From Oceanobacillus iheyensis HTE831 (lineage in GTDB: Bacteria > Bacillota > Bacilli > Bacillales > Amphibacillaceae): a stretch of 64,000 bases of DNA. Of this stretch, positions 16,626 to 25,461 are shown piece by piece. Both the position numbers and the translations under genes were made by a program. Positions within the stretch are counted from its first letter, which is position 1, and every line of letters begins with the position of its first letter. The stretch is taken from positions 1,032,501 through 1,096,500 of the forward strand of contig NC_004193.1 of NCBI RefSeq assembly GCF_000011245.1, given 5' to 3'. A model generated the notes under the pieces. The model saw only the letters and a program-made list of their open reading frames with translations, did not search any database and was not told the DNA's origin.

Positions 16626-17347
16626 TGATAACTGTAAATGATCTACACAAACGATTTGGAAAAAATGAAGTATTAAAAGGGATAAATTGTGAAGTTGAAG
16701 AGACAGAAGTTGTGTGTGTTATAGGTCCCAGTGGATCAGGGAAGAGTACATTTTTACGTTGTTTAAATCTATTAGAAGATGTTTCCGCCGGTAAGGTGGT
16801 TATTGATGGACATGATTTAACGGATAAAAAAACGAATATTAATACTGTGCGAACAGAAGTTGGAATGGTATTCCAGCAATTTAATTTATTCCCACATAAA
16901 ACAGTAATACAAAATGTAATGTTAGCTCCACAAAAAGTAAGAAAAATTACAAGCGAAGAGGCGAGAAAACGTGGGGAGATATTGCTAGAAAAGGTTGGCT
17001 TATCAGATAAAGCAAATCAATATCCTGCTCAGTTATCTGGAGGACAACAGCAACGGGTTGCGATAGCAAGAGCATTGGCGATGGAACCGAAGCTTATGCT
17101 ATTTGATGAGCCCACTTCGGCTCTTGACCCAGAATTAGTGGGAGAAGTATTAGAAGTTATGAAACAATTGGCTAAAGAGGGTATGACAATGGTAGTGGTT
17201 ACACATGAAATGGGTTTTGCTAAGGAAGTAGCGGATCGTGTTTTATTCATGGACGAAGGAATTATCATGGAGGAAAATACGCCAGATAAGATTTTTACCA
17301 ACCCTGATTCCGAAAGAACAAAGGAATTTCTAAATAAAGTATTATAG
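16625..17347 (+). CDS. Polar amino acid ABC importer, ATPase
   Basis: A 240-residue GlnQ-type ATPase. Walker [10 protein letters not shown] (34-42), Q-loop [11 protein letters not shown], signature LSGGQQQR, Walker [14 protein letters not shown] and switch His in VVTHEMGFA. No extra domain. It is the last gene of the binding protein-permease-ATPase set and is followed by an intrinsic terminator. Confidence 0.92.
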   Translation: MITVNDLHKRFGKNEVLKGINCEVEETEVVCVIGPSGSGKSTFLRCLNLLEDVSAGKVVIDGHDLTDKKTNINTVRTEVGMVFQQFNLFPHKTVIQNVMLAPQKVRKITSEEARKRGEILLEKVGLSDKANQYPAQLSGGQQQRVAIARALAMEPKLMLFDEPTSALDPELVGEVLEVMKQLAKEGMTMVVVTHEMGFAKEVADRVLFMDEGIIMEENTPDKIFTNPDSERTKEFLNKVL

Positions 17348-17355
17348 ATAAGCGT

Positions 17356-17391
17356 AAATCTCCAACCTTTTGTAGGTGGGGATTTATTTTT
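17356..17391 (+). terminator. Terminator of the amino acid importer operon
   Basis: AAATCTCCAACC (17356-17367) pairs imperfectly with GGTGGGGATTT (17375-17385), followed by ATTTTTG, nine bases after the ATPase stop. Confidence 0.75.
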
Positions 17392-17460
17392 GCATTGGAA
17401 TGGAAACTGGCCTAGCTATTTTAGCAAATTCAGACTAAGAAGTTAGCAGAATCTTGGTGT

Positions 17461-17740
17461 GGTAAATAGAGTAGCTCTCTAAACCAAAAAAAGCCGAGAA
17501 ACCGGAGAAAATGGTGAATAGAGCAGCTCTCTAAACCAAAAGAAGCAGAGAAGTCGGGGAAAGTGGTCAATAGAATGGTTCTCTAAGACAAAAAAACGCC
17601 AGAAAACGGAAGAAGTAGTCAATAGAGCAGCTCTCTAAGACAAAAAAAGCCGAGAAGCCGGAGAAAGTGGTCAATACAACGGCTCTCTAAACCAAATAAA
17701 CATGAGAAACTAGAAAAATGGTGAATAGAGCGTTTCTAAA
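17461..17740. repeat. 52-bp tandem repeat array 1, about 5.4 copies
   Basis: Units beginning GGT(C/G/A)AATAGAGCAGCTCTCTAA start at 17461, 17513, 17565, 17617, 17669 and 17720, a period of 52 (last 51). Each unit has a near-palindrome AGAGCAGCTCT and a purine-rich tail (CCGAGAAACCGGAGAAAGT type). Copies are 75-90% alike by eye. There are no unique spacers, so it is not CRISPR. The same unit recurs at 30023-30400. Confidence 0.85.
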
Positions 17741-18030
17741 ATTTATTTCCATATTATTGCGTAAAAAGAAAGGAGTCATTTTAGTTTCTTTCGGTTACAA
17801 TGTAATCAATCACAAAAAAGATAGATAGAAGAGTATTAAAATACTGAGTACAAACAAAACAATCAACAGAGGTTTGAAATCAAGGTAATAAGGAAAAACA
17901 TGATTTATGGTTTATAGAAGTTTGGTTCACCAGAGAAATTCATAAGAAATCATGGAACACGATACATCAGGGCCGTAGCATAGATAAACCAGCAATTGAA
18001 ATATGTTTAAAAGGAAAAGGAGTTCGAGTA
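17741..18030. other. Non-coding gap after repeat array 1
   Basis: About 290 bp with no supported gene, hairpin or operator. It must hold the promoter of the next gene; no clear -35/-10 pair stands out. Confidence 0.4.
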
Positions 18031-18498
18031 ATGCAGTTATTTCGAGTAAGTGCTAATCACCAAATATCTGCTCAATTTCTTGATAATAGGAGATTGTCTA
18101 AACAAGTACTGGAAACATATCAAATTATCCGAGTTTGTTTAGCAGAGTTACAACTTATTGAAGGTAATACAAAATATCTTCAGCATCCTATTGTAAAGCA
18201 CGTATTTAATAACGGTTCACCATATTTATTAGATGCATGGTGTTATTTACAGGCATGTAATGAAGAGCATATTTTGCGAGGAGGTACTCGTAATATAGAA
18301 TTTCGCAATCAATTATTCGATTTAGGTCAACTAATTGAGGATCATAAATATTTATTTTCAGATGAATCCTTACCACCGTATTTTGTGTATGGAGACAAAA
18401 AGGTTTATGGGAAACAGGCATACGAACTATATCAGTCCCTTTTATATGATAAATGGAGTAATGATAAGATAGCACCTCGATGTGGAATACATAGATAG
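18031..18498 (+). CDS. Pyrimidine-dimer glycosylase/MSMEG_6728-like protein
   Basis: A 155-residue protein starting MQLFRVSANHQISAQFLDNRRLSKQ. The opening strand, FLDNRRLSKQ...TYQIIR helix, QHPIVKHVFNNG block and LPPYFVYGD segment follow the layout of the MSMEG_6728 / Pyr_excise group, distantly related to T4 endonuclease V, in which an N-terminal residue and LDxxRLxKxxxE helix shape the active site. Whether it acts on DNA is not shown. AAGGAG lies upstream of the ATG. It forms a unit with the next gene, 11 bases on. Confidence 0.5.
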   Translation: MQLFRVSANHQISAQFLDNRRLSKQVLETYQIIRVCLAELQLIEGNTKYLQHPIVKHVFNNGSPYLLDAWCYLQACNEEHILRGGTRNIEFRNQLFDLGQLIEDHKYLFSDESLPPYFVYGDKKVYGKQAYELYQSLLYDKWSNDKIAPRCGIHR

Positions 18499-18509
18499 GG
18501 TGGTGTAAT

Positions 18510-19241
18510 ATGTATAATTTATTAACCATAACACATGATCCAGATGGAAAGAATTTGGAACTATGGATAAAGTGTAAAGAAATAATCGAAAAATATTATC
18601 ATGAAATATATATGTGTGTAAGCCATGAAACGAGCAATGAGCTACTCAGCGCTTTAAACGATAGTCGAGTAAATATTAAAGTGATACCGAAAAAAGGTGT
18701 CTCCCACGCTAGAAGGAGTGTGGTTCAATTTTGTAGTGAACATTCGACAACGACTGCAGATTATCATTATTGTGATTTTGATAGATTGCTAACTTGGGTT
18801 GATAAGTTCCCTAATGAATTAAAGAGTATATTAGATACTCCCTTAGATTGTGATTATCTAATTTTAGGAAGATCAGAGCAGGCGATGGAAACACACCCCG
18901 TGGAATGGAAAAAAACAGAAGAAATAACGAATTACATATTTTCTGAAGTGTTTGGTCAGCAAGTAGACATAACAGCAGGATCTTGTATGTTTTGTCATCA
19001 ATTATCATCAATAATCCTTCTTTATTCAAAAGGATCAATGACTGATGCTGAGTGGCCAGCTATTGTACAACGAATAAAGAAAAGTGTAATCGGCTATCGA
19101 GCAGTTGATGGTCTAATGTATATTGAGGAAGTGAATGGGATACGAAAAGAACTAGCCGATATTGAAAAATGGATAAGCAGATTAAAGTTATGCGTAAAAA
19201 TTGCAGAGAGTGCTGAACAAATTACTATTTCTAAGGAATAG
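18510..19241 (+). CDS. Putative GT-A-fold glycosyltransferase-like protein
   Basis: A 243-residue soluble protein. GVSHARRSVVQFC (about 63-75) followed by ADYHYCDFDRLL (about 83-94) mirrors the GT2 pattern GxxxARNxG...GDYIxFxDxDD, with CDFD in the place of the metal-binding DxD. A later YLILGRS and WPAIVQR fit a Rossmann-like nucleotide-sugar fold. No membrane segment. AGGGTGGTG precedes the ATG. Paired with the DNA-glycosylase-like gene before it, it could be a sugar transferase or only share the fold; the pairing is unusual. Confidence 0.45.
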   Translation: MYNLLTITHDPDGKNLELWIKCKEIIEKYYHEIYMCVSHETSNELLSALNDSRVNIKVIPKKGVSHARRSVVQFCSEHSTTTADYHYCDFDRLLTWVDKFPNELKSILDTPLDCDYLILGRSEQAMETHPVEWKKTEEITNYIFSEVFGQQVDITAGSCMFCHQLSSIILLYSKGSMTDAEWPAIVQRIKKSVIGYRAVDGLMYIEEVNGIRKELADIEKWISRLKLCVKIAESAEQITISKE

Positions 19242-19336
19242 AAGTAAATGCTCTTTCCCCACTAGTCTAAAAAGCGTATACTATCTATATTCATTTTTTT
19301 TGAAAAATTTTGTTGCTTGAAAGAAGGTAGTTAAGG

Positions 19337-19984
19337 TTGAACTATGCATTTAGATGGCCATTTTTTGTTGTTGGGATTATGGTCTTTAGTTTAGGGATTG
19401 CATTGACTATAAATATGCAACATCTTGGCATTCATCCTTGGGATGTACTTAATGTGGCATTCTTTGATAAGTTCGGACTTTCCATTGGTTCATGGAATAT
19501 TATAATTTCCTGTATATTAATTATCGTTTCGTTTTGTTTGGATCGAACATACATAAAAGTTGGTACGTTTTTTAACGCTATCCTTGTGGGTGCTTTTGTA
19601 GATTTTTATCATTGGTCTGGAATTCTCCCTAACGCAACGGACACTTGGATTGATATCGTATTTATATTGCTTGGAATTGTTATTATGGGCTTTGGTGGTG
19701 GAATGTATAATGCTGCAGGAGTTGGTTCAGGTCCAAGAGATGGTTTTATGTTATCTTTGTCAGATAAATTAGGTGCACCAATTGGTAGAGTAAGAATTAT
19801 GACAGAATGTACGGTTTTAGTAATTGGCTTACTAATTGGAGGTCCAGTATTTGTTTTTACATTTATTTTTACGTTTATACAGAGCCCGATATTTCAGTGG
19901 ACCTATTTGAAGTTAGGTACGCTTGTGGTGAAATTGGATTATAAAAGAAGTAATCGTTTAAAGCGAGACACACATGCATCTTAA
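19337..19984 (+). CDS. yczE: YczE/YitT-family integral membrane protein
   Basis: A 215-residue protein with five to six membrane spans. The opening FFVVGIMVFSLGIALTINMQHLGIHPWDVL and the loop GGGMYNAAGVGSGPRDGFMLSLS are the hallmarks of the YczE branch of the YitT-like family. TTG at 19337 is used, with AGAAGG about ten bases upstream. In Bacillus subtilis YczE affects surfactin production, but no transport substrate is established. Single gene. Confidence 0.75.
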   Translation: MNYAFRWPFFVVGIMVFSLGIALTINMQHLGIHPWDVLNVAFFDKFGLSIGSWNIIISCILIIVSFCLDRTYIKVGTFFNAILVGAFVDFYHWSGILPNATDTWIDIVFILLGIVIMGFGGGMYNAAGVGSGPRDGFMLSLSDKLGAPIGRVRIMTECTVLVIGLLIGGPVFVFTFIFTFIQSPIFQWTYLKLGTLVVKLDYKRSNRLKRDTHAS

Positions 19985-20121
19985 GAATTATTGAACAGTG
20001 TGCAAAGCGGTTTCTTAAAAAGAACGAATAAGCGGTAAATTCCATGAAAAGCAGTTCTTTAGAATAAGTTTTTTCGGATCTATGTTTCACGTCGTTATAG
20101 TATACATTATTTGTTAACCAT

Positions 20122-20173
20122 TTGCATGAGCCCACAAAAGTATGGCATAATAGTGTTGTTGAAAAATGCAACA
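20122..20173 (+). promoter_or_regulatory. Promoter and possible operator of the PrpR-type regulator
   Basis: TTGCAT (20122-20127), 18-bp spacer and CATAAT (20146-20151) make a sigma-A promoter. Just downstream an inverted repeat TGTTG (20154-20158) ... CAACA (20169-20173) covers the start of transcription. The TGCAACA half-site also occurs, as TGTTGC, upstream of the following permease operon. Confidence 0.55.
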
Positions 20174-20188
20174 TAAGTAGGTGTAGAA

Positions 20189-21943
20189 ATGATTAAAACA
20201 ATGTTAATTGCCCCATATTCTGGTATGGCTGAGTCTGTAAAACAACTTAAACTTCCTGAAGATTTCCAAGTAGATATTGAAATTGCTAACTTAGAAGACG
20301 CAATTCAACTAGCTAAGAGTGTTGAAGATCAAGGGTATGATTTGATTATCAGTCGTGGTGGTACCGCAGCTATGATTCAAGAAAAAGTTTCGATACCAGT
20401 TATTCATATAGATATTAGCGGGTATGATATGCTTCGTGTATTTACTTTAATTCAAGACACACACCATCGTGTTGCGCTTGTAGGATTTGAGAATATTAGT
20501 AGAGGCGCAAAGACGTTGAGCAGCATATTAGAATATGAAATTGAAATGTTTACGATAAGCCATCGAGATCAAGTTCGTTCTCAATTAGAAGAGTTAAAAA
20601 GACTTGGTTATACTATCGTTATTGGAGACGTTGTAACGGTTGAAGAAGCTCAAAAATTAGGAATAAGAGGTATTTTAATCACTTCAGGTAAAGAAGCTAT
20701 TCTTGACGCTTTTGACGAAGGAAGAAGACAGTATCAATTATTAAAGCGGGCACATGCGAGGGTATCCCGCTATCATCAGATTCTTCAATCGATTCCATCG
20801 AATATTATCTTGGTAAATAAAGAGTCAAAAATAGAATTCTCAAATCTCTCTAGTGAATACGATGAATTAGTAAATGAAATTATCGAATCCAAGGAAATAA
20901 ATCAACTAGTAGTAAAAGTGTTTAAAGAAAAGAGATCTTATTGGAAAACCATAGAAACTAAAAAATTTAACATAGATATGCAAATTTTTCCGATTAAACA
21001 AGATAATTCTTTAATCGGAATATATATACAAGCACTCAATAAGTTAGAGGATATAAGCTCGATTAAAATGACGAGCAAAGTAGTTCATGTGCCTATTATA
21101 GGCGATAGTCCTTATGCGGAAACTTTAAGAGAGACTGTACACCAATTTGCCCAAGCTAATGAAAACATTCTTATAACCGGTGAACAATCTACGGGCAAAA
21201 TGACCATCGCAAAAGCTATACATTTTGCAACATTTGGTCAGGATGCTCCAATGCTTGTTGTAGATTGCAGTTCAATTAAAGAGGGCATCCAAAATTTAGT
21301 TGAAAAAGTACAAATGATTCAACATGGTACAATTGTATTTAAAGAAATAGATCGTCTCTCCATTAAAGAGCAAGAGCTATTAGTTAATCTTGTTCAAAAC
21401 ACACCTAGTAGTTTTCAAATTATTTCACTATCAGAGCAGGATTTAGATTCTATGCTTGAGGCCGAGCTATTTAATTCGGACTTATACCATTTAATTTCTG
21501 AACTATCATTCTATACGAAGCCATTAAGAGAACGAAAAGAAGATATAGCTGCATTTATCTCTTATTTCTTATCGGAATTTCATACGCACAGTGGAAATGA
21601 AACACTGGGTATAAGAAAATCGTCAATCGATATGTTAAAAGAGTTTGAGTGGCATGGGAATCTAGGTGAATTGCAGAGAAGGGTAAAAGAATTAAGTATA
21701 AAAGCAACAGGGTATTATATTAATGAAGATCATATTATTGAACTATCAGAAAGAAAAGATAAACAAAAAAAGAATGATTTGATGGATCGAGATAATTATA
21801 TTTCAATCAAAGGAACTTTAGAAGAAATAGAACAAGCAATTATTCATAAAGTCTATGAAGATGAAAATAGAAATCAAACCAAAACAGCAAAAAGATTAGG
21901 AATTAATCGTACAACCCTTTGGAGAAAACTGAATAATACGTAA
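20189..21943 (+). CDS. PrpR-N / AAA+ / Fis-type regulator lacking the GAFTGA loop
   Basis: A 584-residue regulator. Residues 1-185 match the PrpR N-terminal sensor (ISRGGTAAMIQ and GDVVTVEEAQKLG), which binds organic acids. About 190-290 is a PAS-like segment (HQILQSIPSNIILV). About 305-530 is an AAA+ module: Walker A GEQSTGKM, Walker B GTIVFKEID and a C-terminal W-x-GN-x-GEL block. About 535-584 is a Fis-type helix-turn-helix (TAKRLGINRTTLWRKL). The GAFTGA loop that contacts sigma-54 is absent and the module is shortened, so it should act, TyrR-like, on sigma-A promoters. The downstream sugar-acid operon is the obvious target. Confidence 0.82.
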   Translation: MIKTMLIAPYSGMAESVKQLKLPEDFQVDIEIANLEDAIQLAKSVEDQGYDLIISRGGTAAMIQEKVSIPVIHIDISGYDMLRVFTLIQDTHHRVALVGFENISRGAKTLSSILEYEIEMFTISHRDQVRSQLEELKRLGYTIVIGDVVTVEEAQKLGIRGILITSGKEAILDAFDEGRRQYQLLKRAHARVSRYHQILQSIPSNIILVNKESKIEFSNLSSEYDELVNEIIESKEINQLVVKVFKEKRSYWKTIETKKFNIDMQIFPIKQDNSLIGIYIQALNKLEDISSIKMTSKVVHVPIIGDSPYAETLRETVHQFAQANENILITGEQSTGKMTIAKAIHFATFGQDAPMLVVDCSSIKEGIQNLVEKVQMIQHGTIVFKEIDRLSIKEQELLVNLVQNTPSSFQIISLSEQDLDSMLEAELFNSDLYHLISELSFYTKPLRERKEDIAAFISYFLSEFHTHSGNETLGIRKSSIDMLKEFEWHGNLGELQRRVKELSIKATGYYINEDHIIELSERKDKQKKNDLMDRDNYISIKGTLEEIEQAIIHKVYEDENRNQTKTAKRLGINRTTLWRKLNNT

Positions 21944-21946
21944 AAC

Positions 21947-21982
21947 AAAGAGAGCCTATTCATATTTGAAGGCTCTCTTTTG
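21947..21982 (+). terminator. Terminator of the PrpR-type regulator gene
   Basis: AAAGAGAGCCT (21947-21957) and AGGCTCTCTTT (21970-21980) form a perfect 11-bp stem with a 12-base loop, followed by TG and an AT-rich tract. Confidence 0.8.
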
Positions 21983-22073
21983 TTGCATTATTAAACAAAT
22001 AATTACATTAATAAATAAATTTCTGCTGTTTTTTCAAAAAAATGTTGCAAAAAAGTTCTGTTAGTTGTACTAT
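21982..22073 (+). promoter_or_regulatory. Promoter of the sugar-acid operon with paired TGTTGC sites
   Basis: TTGCAA (22045-22050), a 17-bp spacer and TACTAT (22068-22073) form a sigma-A promoter. TGTTGC occurs at about 21981 and again at 22044, overlapping the -35. The spacing of 63 bp is six helical turns, so an oligomeric regulator could bind both on one DNA face. The same half-site lies at the promoter of the regulator gene itself. Confidence 0.55.
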
Positions 22074-22149
22074 TATTATTGAAAACGCTTTATATATCAA
22101 AAGAGTTGTTTAAAAATTAAACAATCTATATAATTGAGGAGGATTTGAT

Positions 22150-23145
22150 ATGAAAATTAAAGCTACGATTGAACGAATTCCAGGAGGTATGATGGTTGTA
22201 CCATTGTTACTTGCTGCAACAATTAATACGATAGCTCCAGATTTACTTCGTATTGGGAATTTCACACAAGCCTTGTTCGTAGATGGAGCAAGCACGTTAA
22301 TTGCACTATTTCTTTTATTTACAGGTGCACAAATTAATCTACGTAATGTTGGGGTTAGTTTAGGTAAAGGAGCAACACTACTTGCTACTAAATGGTTCGC
22401 GGGTGCGCTCGTTGGTTTAATTGCTTTTATGATGATGGGAGATAATGGGTTGTGGCTTGGATTAGCACCTATTGCCATTATTGCAGCCATGACAAATAGT
22501 AATGGTGGATTGTACGTGGCGCTTGTCGGACAATATGGAGATAAAACAGATCGTGCTGCGTATTCACTTTTAGCATTAAATGATGGTCCATTTCTAACTA
22601 TGATTGCATTATCGATTTTCGGAGCAATGGGATTTGTTGAAGGAATGTTCTCATTTGTTTCCTTCATATCAGTATTACTACCGATTGTAGTTGGTATGGT
22701 ACTTGGTAATTTAGATGAAGATTTAAGAAGTTTCTTCAGCACGGGAAGTTCTGTGTTAATTCCTTTCTTCGCATTTGCATTAGGTATGGGAATTGATTTT
22801 TCAAGTATTATTGAAGGTGGACTTGGTGGAATTATATTAGGATTACTAACTGTATTCTTCACTGGTACGGTTGGATACTTTGTATTTAAAGCAATGAAAT
22901 GGAATCCTATTGTTGGTGCTGCAGAAGGTTCAACTGCTGGTAATGCAGTAGCAACACCAGCTGCTATAGCTGCTGCAAGTCCGGCATTTGCAGCGAATGT
23001 AGAATTAGCTACGGTCCAAGTAGCGGCAGCAGTAGTTACGACGGCAATATTACTACCAATATATATTGGTTTTCTTGTTAAACGCCTAGAGAAAAAAGGT
23101 GTAAACATACCAGATGACTACGTTGTTCAAGATAATAAGAAATAA
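22150..23145 (+). CDS. kdgT: 2-keto-3-deoxygluconate permease-family transporter
   Basis: A 331-residue KdgT-family protein with about ten membrane segments. Family blocks: IPGGMMVVPLLLAATINT (10-27), LFTGAQINL (about 57-65), IAAMTNSNGGLYVALVGQYGD (about 114-134) and EGSTAGNAVATPAAIAAA near 258-275. These exporters/importers carry 2-keto-3-deoxygluconate by H+ symport; here the neighbours are kinase and dehydrogenase for four-carbon acids, so D-threonate, D-erythronate or a similar sugar acid is a better guess for the cargo. GAGGAGG precedes the ATG. Confidence 0.85.
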   Translation: MKIKATIERIPGGMMVVPLLLAATINTIAPDLLRIGNFTQALFVDGASTLIALFLLFTGAQINLRNVGVSLGKGATLLATKWFAGALVGLIAFMMMGDNGLWLGLAPIAIIAAMTNSNGGLYVALVGQYGDKTDRAAYSLLALNDGPFLTMIALSIFGAMGFVEGMFSFVSFISVLLPIVVGMVLGNLDEDLRSFFSTGSSVLIPFFAFALGMGIDFSSIIEGGLGGIILGLLTVFFTGTVGYFVFKAMKWNPIVGAAEGSTAGNAVATPAAIAAASPAFAANVELATVQVAAAVVTTAILLPIYIGFLVKRLEKKGVNIPDDYVVQDNKK

Positions 23146-23173
23146 AATGGTTTATTAAAGTGGGTGGTACAAC

Positions 23174-24469
23174 ATGGCAAAACAGATTGCAATTATAGCG
23201 GATGATTTGACCGGAGCGAATGACAGTGGGGTACAATTGACTGAAAAAGGAATGGATACCTCGGTATTATTTGAAATTCCGGATGAAATAGAATTCTTAA
23301 GTGAAGGATTGGTAATTGATACAAATTCAAGAGCGCTTAATAAAGCTGATGCAATTTCAATTACTTCACAAGCTACGAATTTTATTAAAAAATTAGGTTA
23401 TCAGCATGTCTATAAAAAAATGGATTCTACTTTACGTGGCCATATCGGATATGAATTAAAAGTGATGGAGTTTGAATTAGATGCAGATTTAGTTTTAATT
23501 GCTCCAGCCTTCCCAAGTATGGGACGTATTACAAAAAACGGGTATCACTATGTATATGGTGAATTAATTTCTGAGACTGAGATATCAAAAGATCCCAAAC
23601 ATCCCGTAACAGAATCTCATATTCCAACGTTGATTAAAAATCAGATAGGGGAAGACGTTGGATTAATTACGAAGAAGGAGTATGAAGACGAGCTCTTACT
23701 TCGGAGCAAGCTCGACTCCTTTCAAAAAGAGAATATAAAAATGGTAGTCTTTGATGCAGAATCAGAAGAAGACTTAAGAACGATAGCTTTACGTATAGCT
23801 TCTATAAATCAAAATGTTGTTTGGGCAGGATCTGCTGGACTGGCAGAGGTTGTTCCGGAAGTACTGCATTTGGAAAAAGAAAAGCAAGTAGCTACCTATA
23901 ATAATTCAAATATAACAATGACGGTATGCGGTAGTTTATCCCAAATGACACAAAAACAAGTACAGTATGCAATGAAGCAAACTGGAGTGTTAGCGGTTGA
24001 ATTAGACCCAACAAAAATGTTTCAGCAGGATTGGGATACCTATAAAACTATTTATATGGAAAAATGTATATCGGGGTTTAAAGATGATAAAGATGTAGTC
24101 TTATATGTTCCATCTAATGAAGTAATTCGTAAAGATGTTCAAGAGATTGGAGTGACATTAGGACTTTCTAAAAATCAACTTGGAGAAACTATTTCTGAAA
24201 AAATAGCTGATTTAGTAAGTACTATAAAAGAAGAATTTCCTAAAATAGATCGATTTGTATTAACTGGTGGTGATACAGCCAAAGCAACTGCACAATCTTT
24301 AGGTGCAGTTGGTATACACCTAATTAAGCAACTTGAGGCAGGTATCCCGTTAGGTTCTTTAATAGGAAGTCATGAAAGTTTAGTTGTCACCAAAGCGGGA
24401 GCATTTGGTAAAGAAAATTCTATTTATAAAGCAATGCTCCAACTGAAAGGAGAAATTATCGATGAGTAA
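23174..24469 (+). CDS. Four-carbon acid sugar kinase
   Basis: A 431-residue member of the former DUF1537 family, now four-carbon acid sugar kinases (DtnK, OtnK, DenK). The N-terminal IADDLTGANDSGVQLTEKG (8-26) holds the acid substrate, KKMDSTLRGHIGYEL (about 79-93) and the C-terminal FVLTGGDTAKATAQSLG with GIPLGSL bind ATP. It phosphorylates threonate, erythronate or 3-oxo-tetronates at O4. Its end overlaps the next start by eight bases, which ties it to the PdxA-like enzyme. Exact stereochemistry cannot be read from the sequence. Confidence 0.88.
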   Translation: MAKQIAIIADDLTGANDSGVQLTEKGMDTSVLFEIPDEIEFLSEGLVIDTNSRALNKADAISITSQATNFIKKLGYQHVYKKMDSTLRGHIGYELKVMEFELDADLVLIAPAFPSMGRITKNGYHYVYGELISETEISKDPKHPVTESHIPTLIKNQIGEDVGLITKKEYEDELLLRSKLDSFQKENIKMVVFDAESEEDLRTIALRIASINQNVVWAGSAGLAEVVPEVLHLEKEKQVATYNNSNITMTVCGSLSQMTQKQVQYAMKQTGVLAVELDPTKMFQQDWDTYKTIYMEKCISGFKDDKDVVLYVPSNEVIRKDVQEIGVTLGLSKNQLGETISEKIADLVSTIKEEFPKIDRFVLTGGDTAKATAQSLGAVGIHLIKQLEAGIPLGSLIGSHESLVVTKAGAFGKENSIYKAMLQLKGEIIDE

Positions 24470-25460
24470 GAAACCAATTATCGGAATAACTATGGGAGAT
24501 GCAGCTGGGGTAGGACCAGAAATTATCATCAAAAGCTTACGTAATCGCGAGTTATATGAACAAGCTCATCCGATTGTAATTGGTGATACAAAAATGCTAG
24601 AAAGAGCTGCAAAAATATTAGATGTCGATGTATCTTTTGACAAGAAAACAAAAGATGAAGAATTGATGGATACGGAGTTTGGGAAAATTACTTGTATTGA
24701 TTTGGATATACTTCCCGAAGACTTAGCATACGGAGAGGTCTCCCCTGTATCTGGAAATGCCGCTTTTGAGTATTTACGAATGGCAATAGAACTTGCTAAT
24801 GAAGGAAAAATTCAAGCGATATGTACAGCACCTTTAAATAAAGAAGCGCTACAAAAAGGCGGTCATATGTATCCAGGGCATACAGAGATTCTTGCTGAAT
24901 TAACAAATACCGAAGAATTTTCTATGATGCTGTCCTCGCCTAAGTTAAAGGTTATTCATGTTACGACACATGTTGGTCTTATTCAAGCGATACAGATGAT
25001 TAAACCAGAACGAGTGCATAAAGTAATTCAATTAGCGCATGAAACACTATCAAATTCAGGTATTAAAAATCCTAAAATTGGCGTTTGTGGTATTAATCCT
25101 CATGCTGGAGAGAATGGTTTATTTGGTAATGGTGAAGAAGAAGAAAAAATTATTCCAGCCATTCAACAAGCGGTAAAAGAAGGAATCAATGTAGAGGGAC
25201 CTTTACCTGCTGACACTTTATTTTTCCGAGCGCAACGTGGAGATTTCGATATTGTTGTAGCGATGTATCATGATCAAGGTCATGGTCCAATTAAGGTATT
25301 GGGACTGGAAGCCGGCGTAAATATAACCGTAGGCTTACCAATTATTCGTACAAGTGTTGACCACGGAACAGCATTTGATATTGCTGGTAAAGGGATTGTG
25401 GATGAAAGAAGCATGTTAGAAGCACTTCACCAAGCAATTGAGTTAGCCCCGACAAAATAA
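24462..25460 (+). CDS. pdxA2: PdxA2-type 4-phospho-D-threonate/erythronate dehydrogenase
   Basis: A 332-residue PdxA-fold NAD-dependent oxidative decarboxylase. Metal-ligand blocks are conserved: TTHVGLIQA (His about 168), NPHAGENGLFG (His about 211) and MYHDQGHGPIK (His about 268). True vitamin-B6 PdxA enzymes are not found in Bacillaceae, which use PdxST, and this gene follows a four-carbon acid kinase, so it should oxidise 4-phospho-D-threonate (or erythronate) to an unstable keto acid that loses CO2 to give dihydroxyacetone phosphate. Confidence 0.88.
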   Translation: MSKKPIIGITMGDAAGVGPEIIIKSLRNRELYEQAHPIVIGDTKMLERAAKILDVDVSFDKKTKDEELMDTEFGKITCIDLDILPEDLAYGEVSPVSGNAAFEYLRMAIELANEGKIQAICTAPLNKEALQKGGHMYPGHTEILAELTNTEEFSMMLSSPKLKVIHVTTHVGLIQAIQMIKPERVHKVIQLAHETLSNSGIKNPKIGVCGINPHAGENGLFGNGEEEEKIIPAIQQAVKEGINVEGPLPADTLFFRAQRGDFDIVVAMYHDQGHGPIKVLGLEAGVNITVGLPIIRTSVDHGTAFDIAGKGIVDERSMLEALHQAIELAPTK

Positions 25461-25461
25461 T

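Noticed and set aside
17461..17740. CRISPR array
   Set aside because: The whole 52-bp unit is repeated, with no constant-repeat/unique-spacer pattern and no cas genes. The same holds for 30023-30400.
21944..22149. Sigma-54 promoter before the sugar-acid operon
   Set aside because: No TGGCAC-N5-TTGC element; a 17-bp-spaced sigma-A promoter fits instead.
22110..23108. Long minus-strand open frame opposite kdgT
   Set aside because: The 332-codon frame is the shadow of a hydrophobic, low-stop gene; it is Pro/Ala/Ile-rich without domain logic, and the plus-strand KdgT match is clear.
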